NCBI GenBank assembly: GCA_020747015.1
Contig: JAGTJM010000024.1
Span: forward strand, 124,001 to 188,000
Length of the DNA: 64,000 bases
Reading direction: 5' to 3'
From: Pyrenochaeta sp. MPI-SDFR-AT-0127
Lineage: Eukaryota > Ascomycota > Dothideomycetes > Pleosporales > Cucurbitariaceae
Positions 1 to 12,180 of this stretch are shown one piece after another. The notes beneath the pieces are model-generated. The model ran no database searches. It saw only the letters and a program-made list of their open reading frames with translations, and was not told the DNA's origin. Every line of letters starts with the position of its first letter. Positions within the stretch are counted from its first letter, which is position 1. The position numbers were made by a program, and so were the translations under genes.

Positions 1-447
1 CTTGAAGAGCAAGCCAATATACTCGAACTGCCCTTGAATGCTGGCTCCAGTCAAGCTGTTTTGAAACGGCATCCTCTTCAAACTCATACTGGTGAAGGCA
101 AGCTGTCCATTATATTCAACAAGACTGCTCAAGATGGATATGATATGAACGAGCAAAATACGGAGATGTTTCCGATGATCGTCGACAAACATTACGCATC
201 AATTGATACGACGCAAACGTCCCGATTACTAGAGCCGAAGATGGGACTTCAAGAATTAGGGTTGAAGAGGCCTTGTGACAGTAGAGAAACTGTTGAGTCT
301 CTGTACAAATTGCAGAGAACGGGGGATCATCCGACAGCAAGTTCACAGAACATTCTTGCCACGAGGCCTCGGGAACGTACGGGAGCCAGATCAGGGTTGG
401 CTATATGCGATTTGATCCACGGTCCTAGCCAGAGCTTAGATGATTGA
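1..447 (+). CDS. 3' end of an unidentified gene (partial)
   Basis: A frame is open from the first base of the window to a TGA at 445-447, giving about 148 residues with no start inside the window, so this is probably a last exon. The visible part is polar and rich in Ser, Thr, Gln and Arg, with no recognisable domain, signal peptide or membrane segment. I do not recognise the protein. It reads toward the ligase-transporter-NRPS genes but is separated from them by about 2.8 kb of decayed sequence. It may instead be a chance open frame, because a minus-strand frame overlaps its end. Confidence 0.3.
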   Translation, partial: LEEQANILELPLNAGSSQAVLKRHPLQTHTGEGKLSIIFNKTAQDGYDMNEQNTEMFPMIVDKHYASIDTTQTSRLLEPKMGLQELGLKRPCDSRETVESLYKLQRTGDHPTASSQNILATRPRERTGARSGLAICDLIHGPSQSLDD

Positions 448-1139
448 GGAGGTAATCCTTCAGTTACAAGAAACCTGAGGTAGACGAATTTCGTGTACCA
501 GTGCATTAATAGAGATTTAAAGGCCGCAACAGCTGTAAGATTCTGTTGATTGTGGGCGTGTGAATAGTAGATGGGAAGAAGCGTTCCCGAACCAGTGCTC
601 ACTCATGTTATAATCGTGTGGATCAAGGTCAAGCAACATAAATAGAAACTTGAATACTGTGTTTCATTGCAGTGTTACCTAGCTCTCAGGCGTCGACCGG
701 CTTATGAAGCGAGGGGTCGATATGAAGGGCGGAAATACAGATCAAATGACCCGGAAGCAGTACTACGATAGACGGCGGAGCCGACCAGGGAACTTGTTCT
801 TGAGATTTTATTGTCATATGAGACGTAACAAGGTCTCCAAATGTATCATAATGAAAGCCGCTTTGAATCAAAGCCTTGACCTTGACCTCTTTCAAAAATG
901 ACCTCTGTCATATCCCTCATTGCAATATTTTTGTCTCGCCTTCTTATCCTGACCTCAATGTCTCATGTGAATCGCCGCTTGATATGATCTGTGGGATCTG
1001 TGTCAAAGCCAACCCGTCATTTGAAAGCTGACCTAAACCATATCAACGTACTTCAGTCTTCGTTGACTGGTCGCATCCCCTACTAGTCACAGTGTGCTAT
1101 TGCTTCCTTGTCGCAAATATTCCCAGGTTCATTGATTAA
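448..1139. other. Intergenic stretch, nothing recognised
   Basis: Only short overlapping frames on both strands are present (for example 686-901), none with codon use or motifs suggesting a gene. No tRNA, tandem repeat or transposon end was seen. Confidence 0.5.
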
Positions 1140-1680
1140 TTGGTCTTATGTTAGGGAAGTATAGAATAGCTACACTGTCTTCATCTCCTTTTTATTATAG
1201 TAGTGCAGATAGCTAATCTCTCTAGCTTCACCTTGTCTGTCTATACCCTAGAATGTATAGTTCTTGCCTTCTACTACGAGTGCCCACTTACTATTCAATA
1301 TCAAAATATCTTAGTAGTCAAAGGCTGTAAACTTAAACCCTTTATGTATTAGCTTTATATTGTATGGATTAACACCCACTCAACTTCACTCAGGTTGAAC
1401 TACTAATATATCATACTTTTTTTTAAATTTATTAGTATAGTTACTTTAGAAAGATTAAAAAGCCTTCCTATGCTAAGGAGCCGCTATTAACACTAAAATG
1501 ATGATCTTAAGTTTCTCTCTAAGTAAGTATTAAGTTTAGTTATTCTGCTTATATACTAAATTTTAGTGACTTCTTTGTTATAAATTAGATATAGTTTTCA
1601 AGAATCAACTAAAAGGTGCTCCTCTTAGCTATTATGGATTAAATTATAACTTGATATCAACCCTTTAATTAATCCTAGGC
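1140..1680. repeat. AT-rich decayed segment, RIP-like
   Basis: This stretch is clearly richer in A and T than its surroundings, is dense in TA dinucleotides, and has stop codons in every frame. Such islands in ascomycete genomes are usually remnants of repeats mutated by repeat-induced point mutation (C to T at CpA). No terminal repeats or transposase motif remain, so the original element cannot be named. The RIP origin is inferred from composition alone. Confidence 0.45.
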
Positions 1681-2070
1681 CTTTCCCTCAGCCCTCTCCA
1701 AATCGAGAGACTTGTTGGGCATGTTGCTCTGGACCTTGTCCCGTTCCAGAACCAGCCTTTTAAGACGGTTCTCGATTTCATCAAAATCGAGAACACTTTT
1801 ATCCTCTTCCTCCCAGTACAAATAATTATTGCCATCGGCAGCGGACAGGGAAGATCGCTGTTGCCCCAGCACAGCAATTTCGAACCGCAGAGCAACTACC
1901 CCTTCCGCTTCACGCTGACGCTGCTCTTCCATGCGAGCCATGTAAGCCCGCAACTCATCAGTTCTGGCCAACGGCTTCTCTTGGCCTAGTTGGCGAGAAA
2001 ACCTCTCACTCTGCACTCGCTTTTGGTAATTGGACTCAGGGACAGTAGGCACGTTCTTCCACGTACACAT
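1675..2070 (-). CDS. Possible fragment of a charged, coiled-coil protein
   Basis: A 131-codon frame is rich in Glu, Arg, Lys and Leu with heptad-like spacing (segments such as TDELRAYMARMEEQRQREAE and ENRLKRLVLERDKV), suggesting a coiled coil. There is no catalytic motif. Its stop lies at the edge of the AT-rich island and its first codons overlap the NRPS relic at about 2057. It therefore looks like a leftover fragment, perhaps from a transposable element, rather than a working gene. I do not recognise the family. Confidence 0.25.
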   Translation of the reverse strand: MCTWKNVPTVPESNYQKRVQSERFSRQLGQEKPLARTDELRAYMARMEEQRQREAEGVVALRFEIAVLGQQRSSLSAADGNNYLYWEEEDKSVLDFDEIENRLKRLVLERDKVQSNMPNKSLDLERAEGKA

Positions 2071-2220
2071 TCTCCAAGCTCACTTTGTACTCAAATCACC
2101 ACATTGCTCGCTGCTCTGGCTATAGTCATTTTGCACCGTCATCGCTCGACAGGGAACTGCCCAAAGAAAACAACGACATGCAGGTTAATAGTGCATGTAT
2201 AATCCCAATGATGGCGTGCT
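2057..2220 (+). pseudogene. Relic of an NRPS adenylation domain
   Basis: Two short stretches match the adenylation domains of the large NRPS downstream. Bases 2079-2117 read FVLKSPHCSLLW, against FVLTSPQYSSLW in its second A domain (near 18510). Bases 2163-2220 read NDMQVNSACIIPMMAC, against NDMQVNSACITPMVAR in its first A domain (near 14273). The two pieces are in different frames, with a stop between them and a loss of roughly 300-350 bp relative to an intact domain. Several differences from the intact copy are C-to-T or G-to-A. This is a broken remnant of a related synthetase or an old duplicate of the present one; it cannot be functional. Confidence 0.7.
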
Positions 2221-3253
2221 ATGTAGAACAAGTTATCCGGTATTGTGTATGTTACCTTGCTCCTTCATTTGCAATACCGCTGCTGACGCGACACTTACTT
2301 TACTGTAATGTAAATCAGGCTAGGGTATCTGTACAACTGTGTTTTATAACGGCGCAACGTATATACGCAACTTTTTGAGGAATTGCGCAAGGTTCCTAGC
2401 ATTGCGAAATCCATGTCGATTCCACGCCGTCATCCGTGCGCGCTTAACCCTGGTGCCTGGTTCCACAACCCTCCAGCCGGACCCCCGTGGCGACGGGGTT
2501 TAAGGGTCCAAGCAGACGACGCTATGGACGCTAGGCTTTCAGCCGGGGTGCGTGCCACTCGATATGTCGGACTTGGCGTGTTACTATCAATGTCAAGAGG
2601 AAGCCACTCAGAGTAAGCTGCCATCCTTCGATACTATGAATATTAATTGTGCTCGTTTACCCTTGCCCTTCTATTTTTTGTTTTGCTATTCTACGTCGAG
2701 GCTGCCTCGCGCTTTCCTTGAAGAAGTAGAAAAAGCTGTAGGCTTACGGCGGCCTTAGGTATATCTAGATTGCACGGCATAAGTCGTCTTCATGTCTATC
2801 CAATCGAGTGTTCTCGGCAGCAATGATAGCTGATTTACTCCGTACGCATCGTGTCAGCAGTGTCAGATGCAGCTGTTCATAGCGTGATTAACATCCAACA
2901 TGTCTTGGTCTATCGCTCAAGAAATGGCTAACCCTGTCTGAAGCGGTCAATGTTGAGTAGCGCCTGATTAGAACATGGTGGCGCTCATGCCTTACGTACT
3001 TAGACGAGAGTGAATTGTTTGCCAAAACGAGGTTGTTGTAGAACAGGTCTGACCAAAAAGAATGCTGCGTCTTATGGGCTCTGTACACGTGGACCGAAGG
3101 CTAGCTATGCAGTGGCTTAGACATAGCACTGCGAAAGTTCTGAGGTTAAGTATGCTCTATCTTGCCTCAGGGCGTTGTTGATCCCCCTTGTGATACCATT
3201 CCTATTGCAAGTCTACTATCCACCCTGCCATTGCCAAATCTTTTCCTGTGATC
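2221..3253. other. Intergenic region upstream of the acyl ligase
   Basis: A GC-richer patch (about 2430-2570) and short frames on both strands are present, but no recognisable gene. The last several hundred bases must contain the promoter of the ligase at 3254. I see no convincing TATA box or known operator. The low-complexity and frame-broken character suggests more decayed sequence continuous with the NRPS relic. Confidence 0.4.
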
Positions 3254-5178
3254 ATGGTGTTCAAAGCTCCCGCATGGATGCCTCAGCTGCCGTTTGATCC
3301 TCCAGACACCATACCTATCCATCAGTTCGTGTTGGATGAGGCATATGGCCGCTATCCATACCAGGACTCGAAAGATCCGTATACTAGTGCTCTCACAGGG
3401 GCCAGCACCCCCATTACGGATGTGAAGCAGCGCGTTGAGTATATTGCGCAAGGCCTGGCAAAGGATCTGGGTTGGAAGACTAATGAAGGAGATGATTGGG
3501 GCAAGGTCGTGAGCATATTCAGCGTGAATCATGTAAGTGTCGCGAGCAATTTGCAAAACTCTTCAAGGCTAACTAGCCTTATTAAGGTCGACTATATGCC
3601 TTTGACTTGGGCTATCAATCGTCTCAATGGCATCTGCGCTCCAGCCAGCGCTTCATCTACGGCTGAAGACTTGGAGTACCAACTCCGCGACTCCCAAGCG
3701 AAAGCTATCTTCACATTTGGGCCTTTATTGCCAATTGCCTTGAAGGCTGCTGCAGCTGTAGGAATTTCGGAAGCACATGTGTATCTCATGGACCCGGCCC
3801 AAGACGCATTAAGTGGCCGTAAATCAGTTCAAGATCTTATTATTTTGGGCAAGGCGGAACCTGGTCTAGATGAGTTAAAATGGCAGCCAGGACAAGGATC
3901 TCGCCAAATAGCTTTCCTCTGCTATTCGAGCGGGACTTCTGGTCGACCAGTAAGTCTATCATCCTATGCAACAATGAAGCACGTTAAAGCTGACAAACAT
4001 ACCTAGAAAGGAGTACAGATTACTCATAGGAACATGATTGCAAATATGCTGCAATGCGCTACTATGGATCGTGGCCGAAGAGATCTGAAAGAGAAAAATG
4101 AACCTTCAGGAAAGTACACAGAATATTCCTTGGGTGTATTGCCTATGAGTCATGCGTACACACTTGTTGTCATGCAGACGTCTACGTATCGAGGAGACGG
4201 TATCGTCGTACTACCGACTCCTGACATAACAGCCTGTTTCAAAGTGATATCGAAATATAGGATGGCCACGTTATGGCTCGTGAGTAGACACAATTCGACC
4301 CCACGCTGGACATCACTCACATTCAGCTCAGGTGCCGGCTTTGATCCAAATGATCCTCAGAGTTCGTCACATTGCCATTGGATATGATCTCTCTAGCGTA
4401 GACAATATCGTGAGCGGGGCTTCACCACTCCCAGAAATGACCGCCGCCGCCATACAAAAATTGCTGCCAAAGTGTCGTGTCCGGCAAGGCTACGGTGAGC
4501 TCGCAAACGCATTAGATGTACGCCGACTGACGTTTCCAAGGTCTGACTGAAGCAAGTACTGTGATTGCTTGTTCTCCAGATCATGATACCTGGACTAAAG
4601 GCGTTGGCTCCCTCCTACCAGGCTTTGAGGCTAAGCTCATGCGTGAGGACGGCTCTGAGATATCATCGTATGATACACCAGGAGAGCTGTTTGTCAGATC
4701 ACCCTCCGTCACTCTTGGCTACCACAAAAATGCCGAGGCTACTGCTGAAACATTTGTGGATGGCTGGTTGCGAACTGGAGATGAAGCTATGGTTTGCAAA
4801 TCGCCAATGGGCAACGAGCACTTGATCATTACCGACCGCATCAAAGACCTTATTAAAGTCAGAGGACATCAAGTTTCCCCATCAGAGCTTGAGACCTTTT
4901 TGCTTACACATCCTGCCGTAGCCGATTGCTGCGTTGTCCCCGTTGCAGATACAAAGTCAGGGGAGCTTCCACGAGCCTATGTCGTCAAGAGTGAGCAATA
5001 CGCAAAAGGTGGCCAAGACGAGCAGCAAGTCAAGCATGACATTCAACAATTTGTCACAAACAATCATGCTGACTACAAACGACTGGCGGGTGGCGTTGAA
5101 TTCATAGATGCTATTCCAAGAGATATTGGTGGGAAATTACGCAGGAGAGTGTTGCGCGCCCAAGCAGCTGCAGCGTAG
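3254..5178 (+). CDS. Acyl-CoA / acyl-AMP ligase (4-coumarate-CoA ligase-like)
   Basis: Adenylate-forming enzyme expected to activate a carboxylic acid as acyl-AMP and pass it to CoA or directly to a carrier domain. Exons are 3254-3532, 3587-3949, 4007-4279, 4332-4494 and 4541-5178, giving 571 aa, the usual length for fungal 4CL-like ligases. All four introns are 46-57 bp and GT-AG. Intron 2 falls inside the phosphate-binding motif YSSGTSGRPKG (residues 206-217). GYGLTE (near 360), the GWLRTGD hinge region, DRIKDLIKVRGHQVSP and the C-terminal catalytic Lys in IGGKLRR (K558) are all present, so it looks active. The C terminus ends in four alanines and is not a peroxisomal SKL-type signal, which fits a cytosolic role. 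It lies two genes upstream of, and co-directional with, an NRPS that begins with T-C, which suggests it supplies the starter acyl group, as EcdI and EasD do in other fungal lipopeptide clusters. That pathway role is inference. Confidence 0.9.
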
Positions 5179-6244
5179 GACGCTGTCGAACTATATTCAA
5201 GGAATGACATATTTGCGACTTTACTATCACTTTTGAGAATCTTTACACACTGTCGAGTAAAATGATGTTTCGAGTCAATGCGTACATCACATCAAATGTC
5301 TTATCATGAAAATAGAAGAGACCAAACACGATCCTAGCCCCCCTCCCATACTGAAGAATATTAATGTATCCCAAGTGACGATATACGATAAGATGCGCAC
5401 CATTGCTGAGTAATGATCGAGTCCCTCGGAAAAGTGTTCAAATTCGCAACGCTACCCTCTGATGATGATATATAGGAACGTGATTTTGATGTGACATGCC
5501 CTCCGTTGAGATTGAGAATGTCTCAGACATTCTGTCATTGTCTGAGCTTTAGCCAAAATACAGCTTTGCATTATGTCGCTATTGGCCAGACACGGGCAAG
5601 AATATTGATTTGGCTCGGTTCGATCGAGGTTGACTCCGGTAAGCTGCATGAATTTTCAATTGACACGGCAAAAAGAGTGGAGCAATGAGTGGAGCAATAA
5701 TTGGCTCGGCTAGCCTGACATGGTGGGGTTTCTCGAATGCAACCAGGAAGAGGTAATATGACGGCCGAGTGGTGGGCGGCTTACAGCATGGCCACGTCAC
5801 ATGCCCAGAGTTCCGGTCTCCGGGTTTTGACAGATTGGCAGAGATCGTGGGAGACAGTTATTGCCTTAAGCGAATACAGGGATTTATGGTGTGAAGTGCC
5901 GTGTGCAGGATTGCTAGTCCTCGAGCAGGGATCAGCTCCAAGAGGATTCTAGGGCCTCACATAGTACTAACATAGAACAAGTATATCGAACACGCGTTCG
6001 GCGCTAAATATGGGCCCCCGAAAACTCTCGTATAGCGAAATTTGAATGGTCTTACTATCAGCCCTTGAGGACAATACGCAACTGCTCTGTTCTGAATACG
6101 GCGCACACCGCTGACCGATGCGCATCCCCAGAAATCCGCAGCATTGTGGCTTTCACGTTATTGCTTTCTTCGTTGTTCTTCAAAATCTAGCCTGGTGGAA
6201 ACGCCATAATCTATACGCAACAATTGGGGGAAAGATCTTACAAT
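5179..6244. other. Intergenic region between ligase and ABC transporter
   Basis: About 1.07 kb holding the ligase 3' end and the transporter promoter. Short frames on both strands (5452-5952) overlap each other and show no domain. No clear regulatory palindrome was identified. Confidence 0.5.
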
Positions 6245-9200
6245 ATGGAAGGAGCAGGGGCTCCTGCGAAGAACCCGGGCAACGGGGTCAAACATGAGGC
6301 ATCAACTGGTGTGATGCCTGTCGCAAGTCTGAGCGTGGAGGAAAAGTCGGTTATCGAGAGACAGATTGAAGTACCAACAGTGAAGATTTCATATTTTGCA
6401 CTCTTTCGGTATGCAACTATGAATGAAGTGATCATTATGGTGATCGCGCTCCTTGCTTCCATTATAGCTGGCGCAGCAATGCCTCTGATGACGGTTCGTT
6501 CATTCCCGTCCTTCATGTCTTCACTCGTGTGGCCGCTGACATTGAGACTTGAATCATCAAACTGACTCATGGTTAGCTCGTGTATGGGAATTTCACAGCT
6601 ACTTTCACCTCATTTTCTGTCAACGAAGTTGCCGCACAAAAGTTCCAGAGCCAAATCAACGAGTTCACACTGTATTTTGTTTACATTGGTAGGCCACTGA
6701 TTCTGCGATTGGAATTTCAATTGACATTTGTGCAGGCATTGCTTCATTTGTGACTTCTTGGATCAGCTTCGTAGGATTCTCCTATACAGGAGAACGCATA
6801 ACTCAACAGATTCGCGAGCTGTACTTGCAGGCCATTTTCAGACAGAATATAGCCTTTTTCGACTTTCTTGGCTCGGGTGAGGTCACAACACGTATCGGCT
6901 CAGATATGAACCTAGTACAAGATGGCATTGGGCACAAGGTTGGACTATTCGTCACAGGATTATCGACCTTTGTTACCGCGCTTATAATCGGCTTCTATCG
7001 GTCGTGGAAGATGTCATTGATCATGCTTTGCGGAACAGTTGCGCTAATTATTATCATGGGATTCAATGGAGCGATGATGAAACGAACCCAAACCTTGACT
7101 GTCGACGAGTACGCAGCTGCTGCATCGCTCGCAGAGGAGACCCTCGCCTCATCTCGTACTGTTGCCGCTTACGGTACTCAAGGTCGATTTCAACGGAAAT
7201 ATAAAACCTTTTTAGAGAAGGCAGTTAAACACGATTTCAAAGCTAAACTGTGGCTATCCCTGATGATTGCGGATGTAATGGCAATTCTCAATTTTCAATA
7301 CGCACTAGCCTTCTGGCAAGGAGACAGATTTTTCAAAAGCGGAGAACTCGGAGTGGCACCTATTGTCACGGTGGTCATGGTAATCATGACCGCCGGATTT
7401 GCGATAGGAAGCACCCTTCCTCATATACAGGCATTTGGGTCTGCGATTGCATCTGCAAACAAAGTGTTTAATACGATTGAACGTAAATCTCCCATCGATG
7501 CGGATGCTAGCACTGGGGACATCCCTGAGAGCTTTCAAGGTAACATTGAGTTCAGAGGCATCAGACACATCTACCCATCACGGCCAGATACAACAGTTCT
7601 ACAGGATTTCACATTAGAGATATCCTCCGGCAGGATGATCGCCCTCGTAGGCTCTTCAGGGAGTGGGAAGTCAACAATCATTGGTCTCTTAGAAAGATTC
7701 TATTTGCCAGTCGAAGGCCAGATTCTGTTAGACGGCAAGGACATTTCGACACTTAACTTGAAATGGCTGCGACAACAAATGTCGATTGTGAGCCAAGAGC
7801 CTAGTTTGTTCAGCACAACTATCTACGAGTGTATTGAACACGGCCTAGTCAACAGCGAATATGCCTCTGCGACCAATGAAGAAAAGATGGAGCTTATCGA
7901 AACAGCTGCGCGCATTGCGAGAGCCCATGAGTTCATTATCAGACTACCAGAGAAATATAATACTAGGGTTGGTGAGCGTGGTAACCTACTCTCGGGTGGA
8001 CAGAAACAAAGAATTGCAATTGCTCGTGCTATTGTTTCAAATCCCAAGATTCTTTTACTTGACGAGGCAACCGCAGCCCTCGACACAAAAATAGAGAGCA
8101 CTATTCAAGAAGCGCTCGATCGAGCAGCAAACGGGCGAACCACTATTGTTATTGCACATCGTTTGTCAACTATTAAAAATGCGGACCATATCGTTGTCAT
8201 GTCAGATGGCCGGATTGAGGAACAAGGTACACACGGCGAACTTCTGAACCTTGATCGCGTCTATGCCAGTCTTCTACGAGCGCAAGAGCTTAGTAGGCCG
8301 ATCGATGCCAACGACAGTTTATCTATCGATAGTGAAGGACAGAAGAAAGAGCCTTTAGAGGAACAAGACGAGTTTATTTTGAAAACAGCGGTGACCCATA
8401 CCCCATTCGAAAGCGCCGAGGCATCTCAGGAAGAGCAAGGAAAGAAGCTTGATGAGTACAGCAATTGGTCGCTGATCAAATTTGCCTGGGAAATGAATAC
8501 AGGCGAGCAAACAACAATGACACTCGGATTGATATTTAGTTTTGTTGTCGGCTGCGATCCTGCTATTCAAGCCATTTTCCTCGGCAACGCCATCAATTCG
8601 TTACTATCGCCACACACATCTCTGAGTAGCCTAGGGCTCAGATTCTGGTGTTGGATGTTCTTCATGCTTGGCGTCGCGAATTGGTTACTACATTTTGGAC
8701 GCGGCTGGAATCTGTCTAGAGGTTCAGCCCGTCTCATTGCCACCGTTCGAGAACGCGCATTTGCCGCTATGCTTCGTCAAGATATGGAGTTCTACGACAG
8801 TTCTTTAGTCACATCTGGCGCCCTCGCCAACTTTCTATCGTCGGAGTCGAACCGATTGGCTGGCTTGAGCGGTGCTACACTTGGCACTATCGTTAGTGGA
8901 GGAGCCTCTGTCCTGATTGCCATCATTGTCGGGTGTTCATTTGGGTGGAAATTGGCTCTTGTCTGCACGTCTACGATTCCACTAGTCCTTGCATGCGGTT
9001 TCTTCCGGATTAAAGCGATCCTAAGCATGGAGAAGCGAACTAAGAGTTCCTCAGCCGCTGCTTCATTTGCCTGCGAGACCGCTGCATCAATCCGAACCGT
9101 TGCTGCATTATCTCTTGAGAAGTACCTCCTCCAGCAATACCATGACAAGCTTGGCGATCGTGCTAAAGAGAATCTCAAATTTATGACAATTTCTGGTGCG

Positions 9201-10267
9201 CTATATGCTCTTTCGGAAGGTCTGCTTCTCCTCATCCTTGCACTCGTATTTTGGTACGGCGGCGGGTTGATGCTCGATCAGGAATACTCTGTATTGCAAT
9301 TTTTCATCATCTATCTGGCAATAGTAGGTGCTGCTCAAAACTCGGGCGCTATTTTTACGTTTGCGCCGGATATGAGTGAAGCTCGGCAAGCCGCAGCAAT
9401 CTTGAAATCATTCCTAAACCGCGTTCCTGAAATCGATCATTGGTCCACGGGCGGTCGTTTAAACCCACTTGATGGCCAAGTCCGCATAGCAAACGTACAG
9501 TTCGCTTATCCGGGACGATCAGGCTATCGTGTGCTACGCGATGTCAGTATCACAGCTGAGCCAGGGCAATTCATTGCGCTCGTCGGTGCGAGTGGAAGTG
9601 GCAAAAGTACCGTGTTACAGCTTCTCGAGCGCTTCTATGATCCAATCAGCGGTGGCGTATTCGTGGATGGTATCAATTTGCAAGATTATAACTTACGTGA
9701 CTATCGATCACAGCTGGCTATTGTGAGTCAGGAGACGATCTTGTACAGTGGGACCATCCGAGAAAATGTGCTGGCCGATAACGAGGATGTATCCGATGAT
9801 GCTATCATCCAGGCATGTAAAGATGGTAAGTACCGTTAAAGATGCTATTACAATACTCAGTTGACACGCCAATAGCGAATATCTACGACTTCATAATGTC
9901 TTTGTCCGAAGGCTTGAACACACTCGTTGGAGCTAAAGGTGCCCTGCTTTCTGGTGGGCAACGCCAACGAATAGCTATCGCGCGAGCTCTTCTGCGAAAT
10001 CCCAAGATACTTCTACTTGATGAAGCCACATCTGCGCTCGACTCATCATCTGAAAGAGTAGTCCAGGCTGCATTAGATGCAGCCGCAAAGGGCCGCACAA
10101 CAATTGCGATCGCTCACCGCTTGAGTACCATATATCACGCTGATATGATCTATGTATTTGACCAAGGAAGAATTATGGAGAAGGGCAAGCACGAGGAATT
10201 ATTGGCAAGAAGAGGGGTATACTGGGAACTGGCGAAGATGCAAACGATACACATGACGCAAAATTGA
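6245..10267 (+). CDS. ABCB / P-glycoprotein-type full ABC exporter
   Basis: Full-size multidrug-type exporter in the order TMD-NBD-TMD-NBD, expected in the plasma membrane and plausibly exporting the NRPS product or giving self-protection. The model joins 6245-6493, 6577-6688, 6736-9825 and 9876-10267, giving 1280 aa, typical for the family (introns of 83, 47 and 50 bp). NBD1 has Walker A GSSGSGKST (about 7650), signature LSGGQKQR (about 7993) and Walker B ILLLDEATAALD. NBD2 has GASGSGKST (about 9585), LSGGQRQR (about 9950, in the last exon) and ILLLDEATSALD. Both H-loops (IAHRLST) are intact, so both ATP sites look competent. The N-terminal ~65 residues are a cytosolic leader and a charged linker joins the halves near 8290-8460. 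The start is the first ATG in frame; an in-frame TTG lies upstream. It sits between the acyl ligase and the NRPS on the same strand. The substrate is not readable from sequence. Confidence 0.93.
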
Positions 10268-11913
10268 CCAAACATCGTGCTTCCTTCCCAGAATGATTTG
10301 TAGACTTCACGCAGATCACCTCAAGCTAGCTAGCTTTTGTACACTTTGACCATATTTGCACTGTCAGAAACCATATTATCATTCCCGATTGGGTGCCTAA
10401 ATAGAGCGATCGTGGATAATATTCTTATGGAACGTGTAACACTTTACTTGATGGCACATCTACCGTGAAGTGGAGAGCTTCTCAAGCGTAGTCCCGTAAA
10501 ATAGTTGTCAGGATGGCGGATCTCACGGACGATTTGTTTACACTTGTCGATATTTGTCTAAGCGAAAGAATATCTCACAGAGCAAAGATAGTTCTCTTAA
10601 TGCGCTTCCGAACACACATTTCTCCAGATGACAGCAAAACTTGGAGCTTTTGCACCAATTATGAGCGTTTCGCCTGGCGCAATGATCAAAGATTGATACA
10701 CCTGGCAAAACCCTGAACATTGTATTTTAATCCCGCGTCTTTACTCTTCACTCTCTTCGAATAACGACGTGAACAAACAATCCATATACAACACACCATA
10801 GCTGGTGCAAACCAAGTCGAGCAAATAGCCTATCTGCTCTACAAAGGAGCCCATTTTTATTGAGTTCTACCCGGCCGTGACTATCGAAGTAGATCGCAGC
10901 AAGTATGTGTATTTGAGATGACCCCATCAATTTCGAGACCTCTTTCCTCTTAAAGGCACAATCTACTTGAGCCTTTCTCGCTAAGGCTTGATGTATCCCA
11001 ATGCTGCTAAGACATGATGTTACGGCTTCTCTGGCCACTTTGGTTAGGCTATAACTCATTTGAAACGGGCTTCTTCTTAGACCAAAAGTAAGTTCGTATC
11101 GTATTGCAATCAAAACTTTGACCGCTCATCGTATCCTTCTCAGAAGCGACAACAGGGTCCACTTGCATCTTGTGGACCCGGCATGGTCAAGGATAATTTC
11201 TGGTCAACAATATTAGATCACATGAGAGACTTGTAAAATTACTGCTCTAGGACATAAGGCAACATTTACGAGATTTATTATGGTATCCGTGACAACATGC
11301 CGGAGACACTATCGTAGAGGTCACACTGCAGCCCACAGCAATAGTTCTTGCGTGAGAAAATAGTGTCAATGAGCTAGTTTGGGACAATGCCAAGGTGGGT
11401 CAGAATCTTGGTGAAGCAGTTCGTCAGCCCTGTCATCAGCCCATTCATTCCCGGACCCGCGCCGCAGGATGCAGGATCAAAAAAATTGCAAGCGCAGGGG
11501 TCGGGGCTCGGGTCACTGCGCTAGATCGGATGACAAGTCCGTCTTACCAGAACACGTAAGTCCTTCCGTTGGAACATCCTCATGCGAGTCAATCATCTGG
11601 GCCGACAGGGCGCCTGCAGTAGACCCCGGCTGTGAGACGCAAGAGGCTCAACTGTGTTCAGGCATCCCGCGTGGCGCACGTACTACGCACCACCATAACC
11701 TGGAATGTCTATGAGCCATTCTGTTACAGGATATTTTACTGCATCAGTGAAAATACACGTACATGGAAAATTTGATCACAGCATCATACTCTCAACTTGA
11801 CCAGGCAGCTGAACCAGAGTCAAAAGGTGCGTAAAGTCTGTGAATGAAAGAAACTAATAGCACAGAATACATAATTTCCCTTGGGTTCCCTCAAGGACTT
11901 AGTAATTTGAAGT
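10268..11913. promoter_or_regulatory. Upstream region of the NRPS gene
   Basis: 1.65 kb with no recognisable gene; it must hold the NRPS promoter. Short frames at 10513-10720, 10748-11113 and 11469-11714 have no domain. Just before the chosen NRPS start, an ATG at about 11764 opens a 21-codon frame. This frame is followed by an intron-like block (donor GTGCGT near 11826, CTAAT branch site and CACAG acceptor, about 40 bp), but splicing it does not restore the NRPS frame. It may be a 5' UTR intron or a small upstream ORF. Confidence 0.4.
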
Positions 11914-12180
11914 ATGGATGCAAAAGATAGATCAGAGTCAACATGGGCACGATTTGTCGCGCTACAAGAAGTTGTATGCGATACATTGTCCTTACCTGCA
12001 GATCAAGTCACGAGAGTGTCTTCTTTTCTGCAACTCGGAGGGGACTCTCTCACTGCTATTGAAGTAATAGCTCGATGTAGCTCGGTCGGGATGAGTATCA
12101 AAGTTGCCAATCTTATGCGCAGTAAAAGCCTAGAAGAAGTGGCATCATTGTCAGTTATCAACGACGACAACTTAGGAGGT
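11914..12180 (+). other. NRPS starter carrier domain T0
   Basis: The protein opens directly with a T domain. The core LGGDSLTAIEV has its phosphopantetheine Ser at 12046-12048 (residue 45), with no A domain before it. It differs from the six internal T domains (SLTAIEV instead of SITAMQL or SIAAMKL), as expected for a carrier loaded from outside. In echinocandin and emericellamide synthetases such a leading T receives a fatty acid or polyketide; the same role is inferred here from the neighbouring acyl ligase. Confidence 0.85.

Noticed and set aside
5143..5178. Peroxisomal targeting signal at the end of the acyl ligase
   Set aside because: The protein ends in four alanines, not an SKL-like tripeptide.
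10323..10336. Perfect 14-bp palindrome AAGCTAGCTAGCTT downstream of the ABCB gene
   Set aside because: Short simple palindrome in an AT-leaning 3' flank, no second copy seen and no known factor; not reported as an operator.
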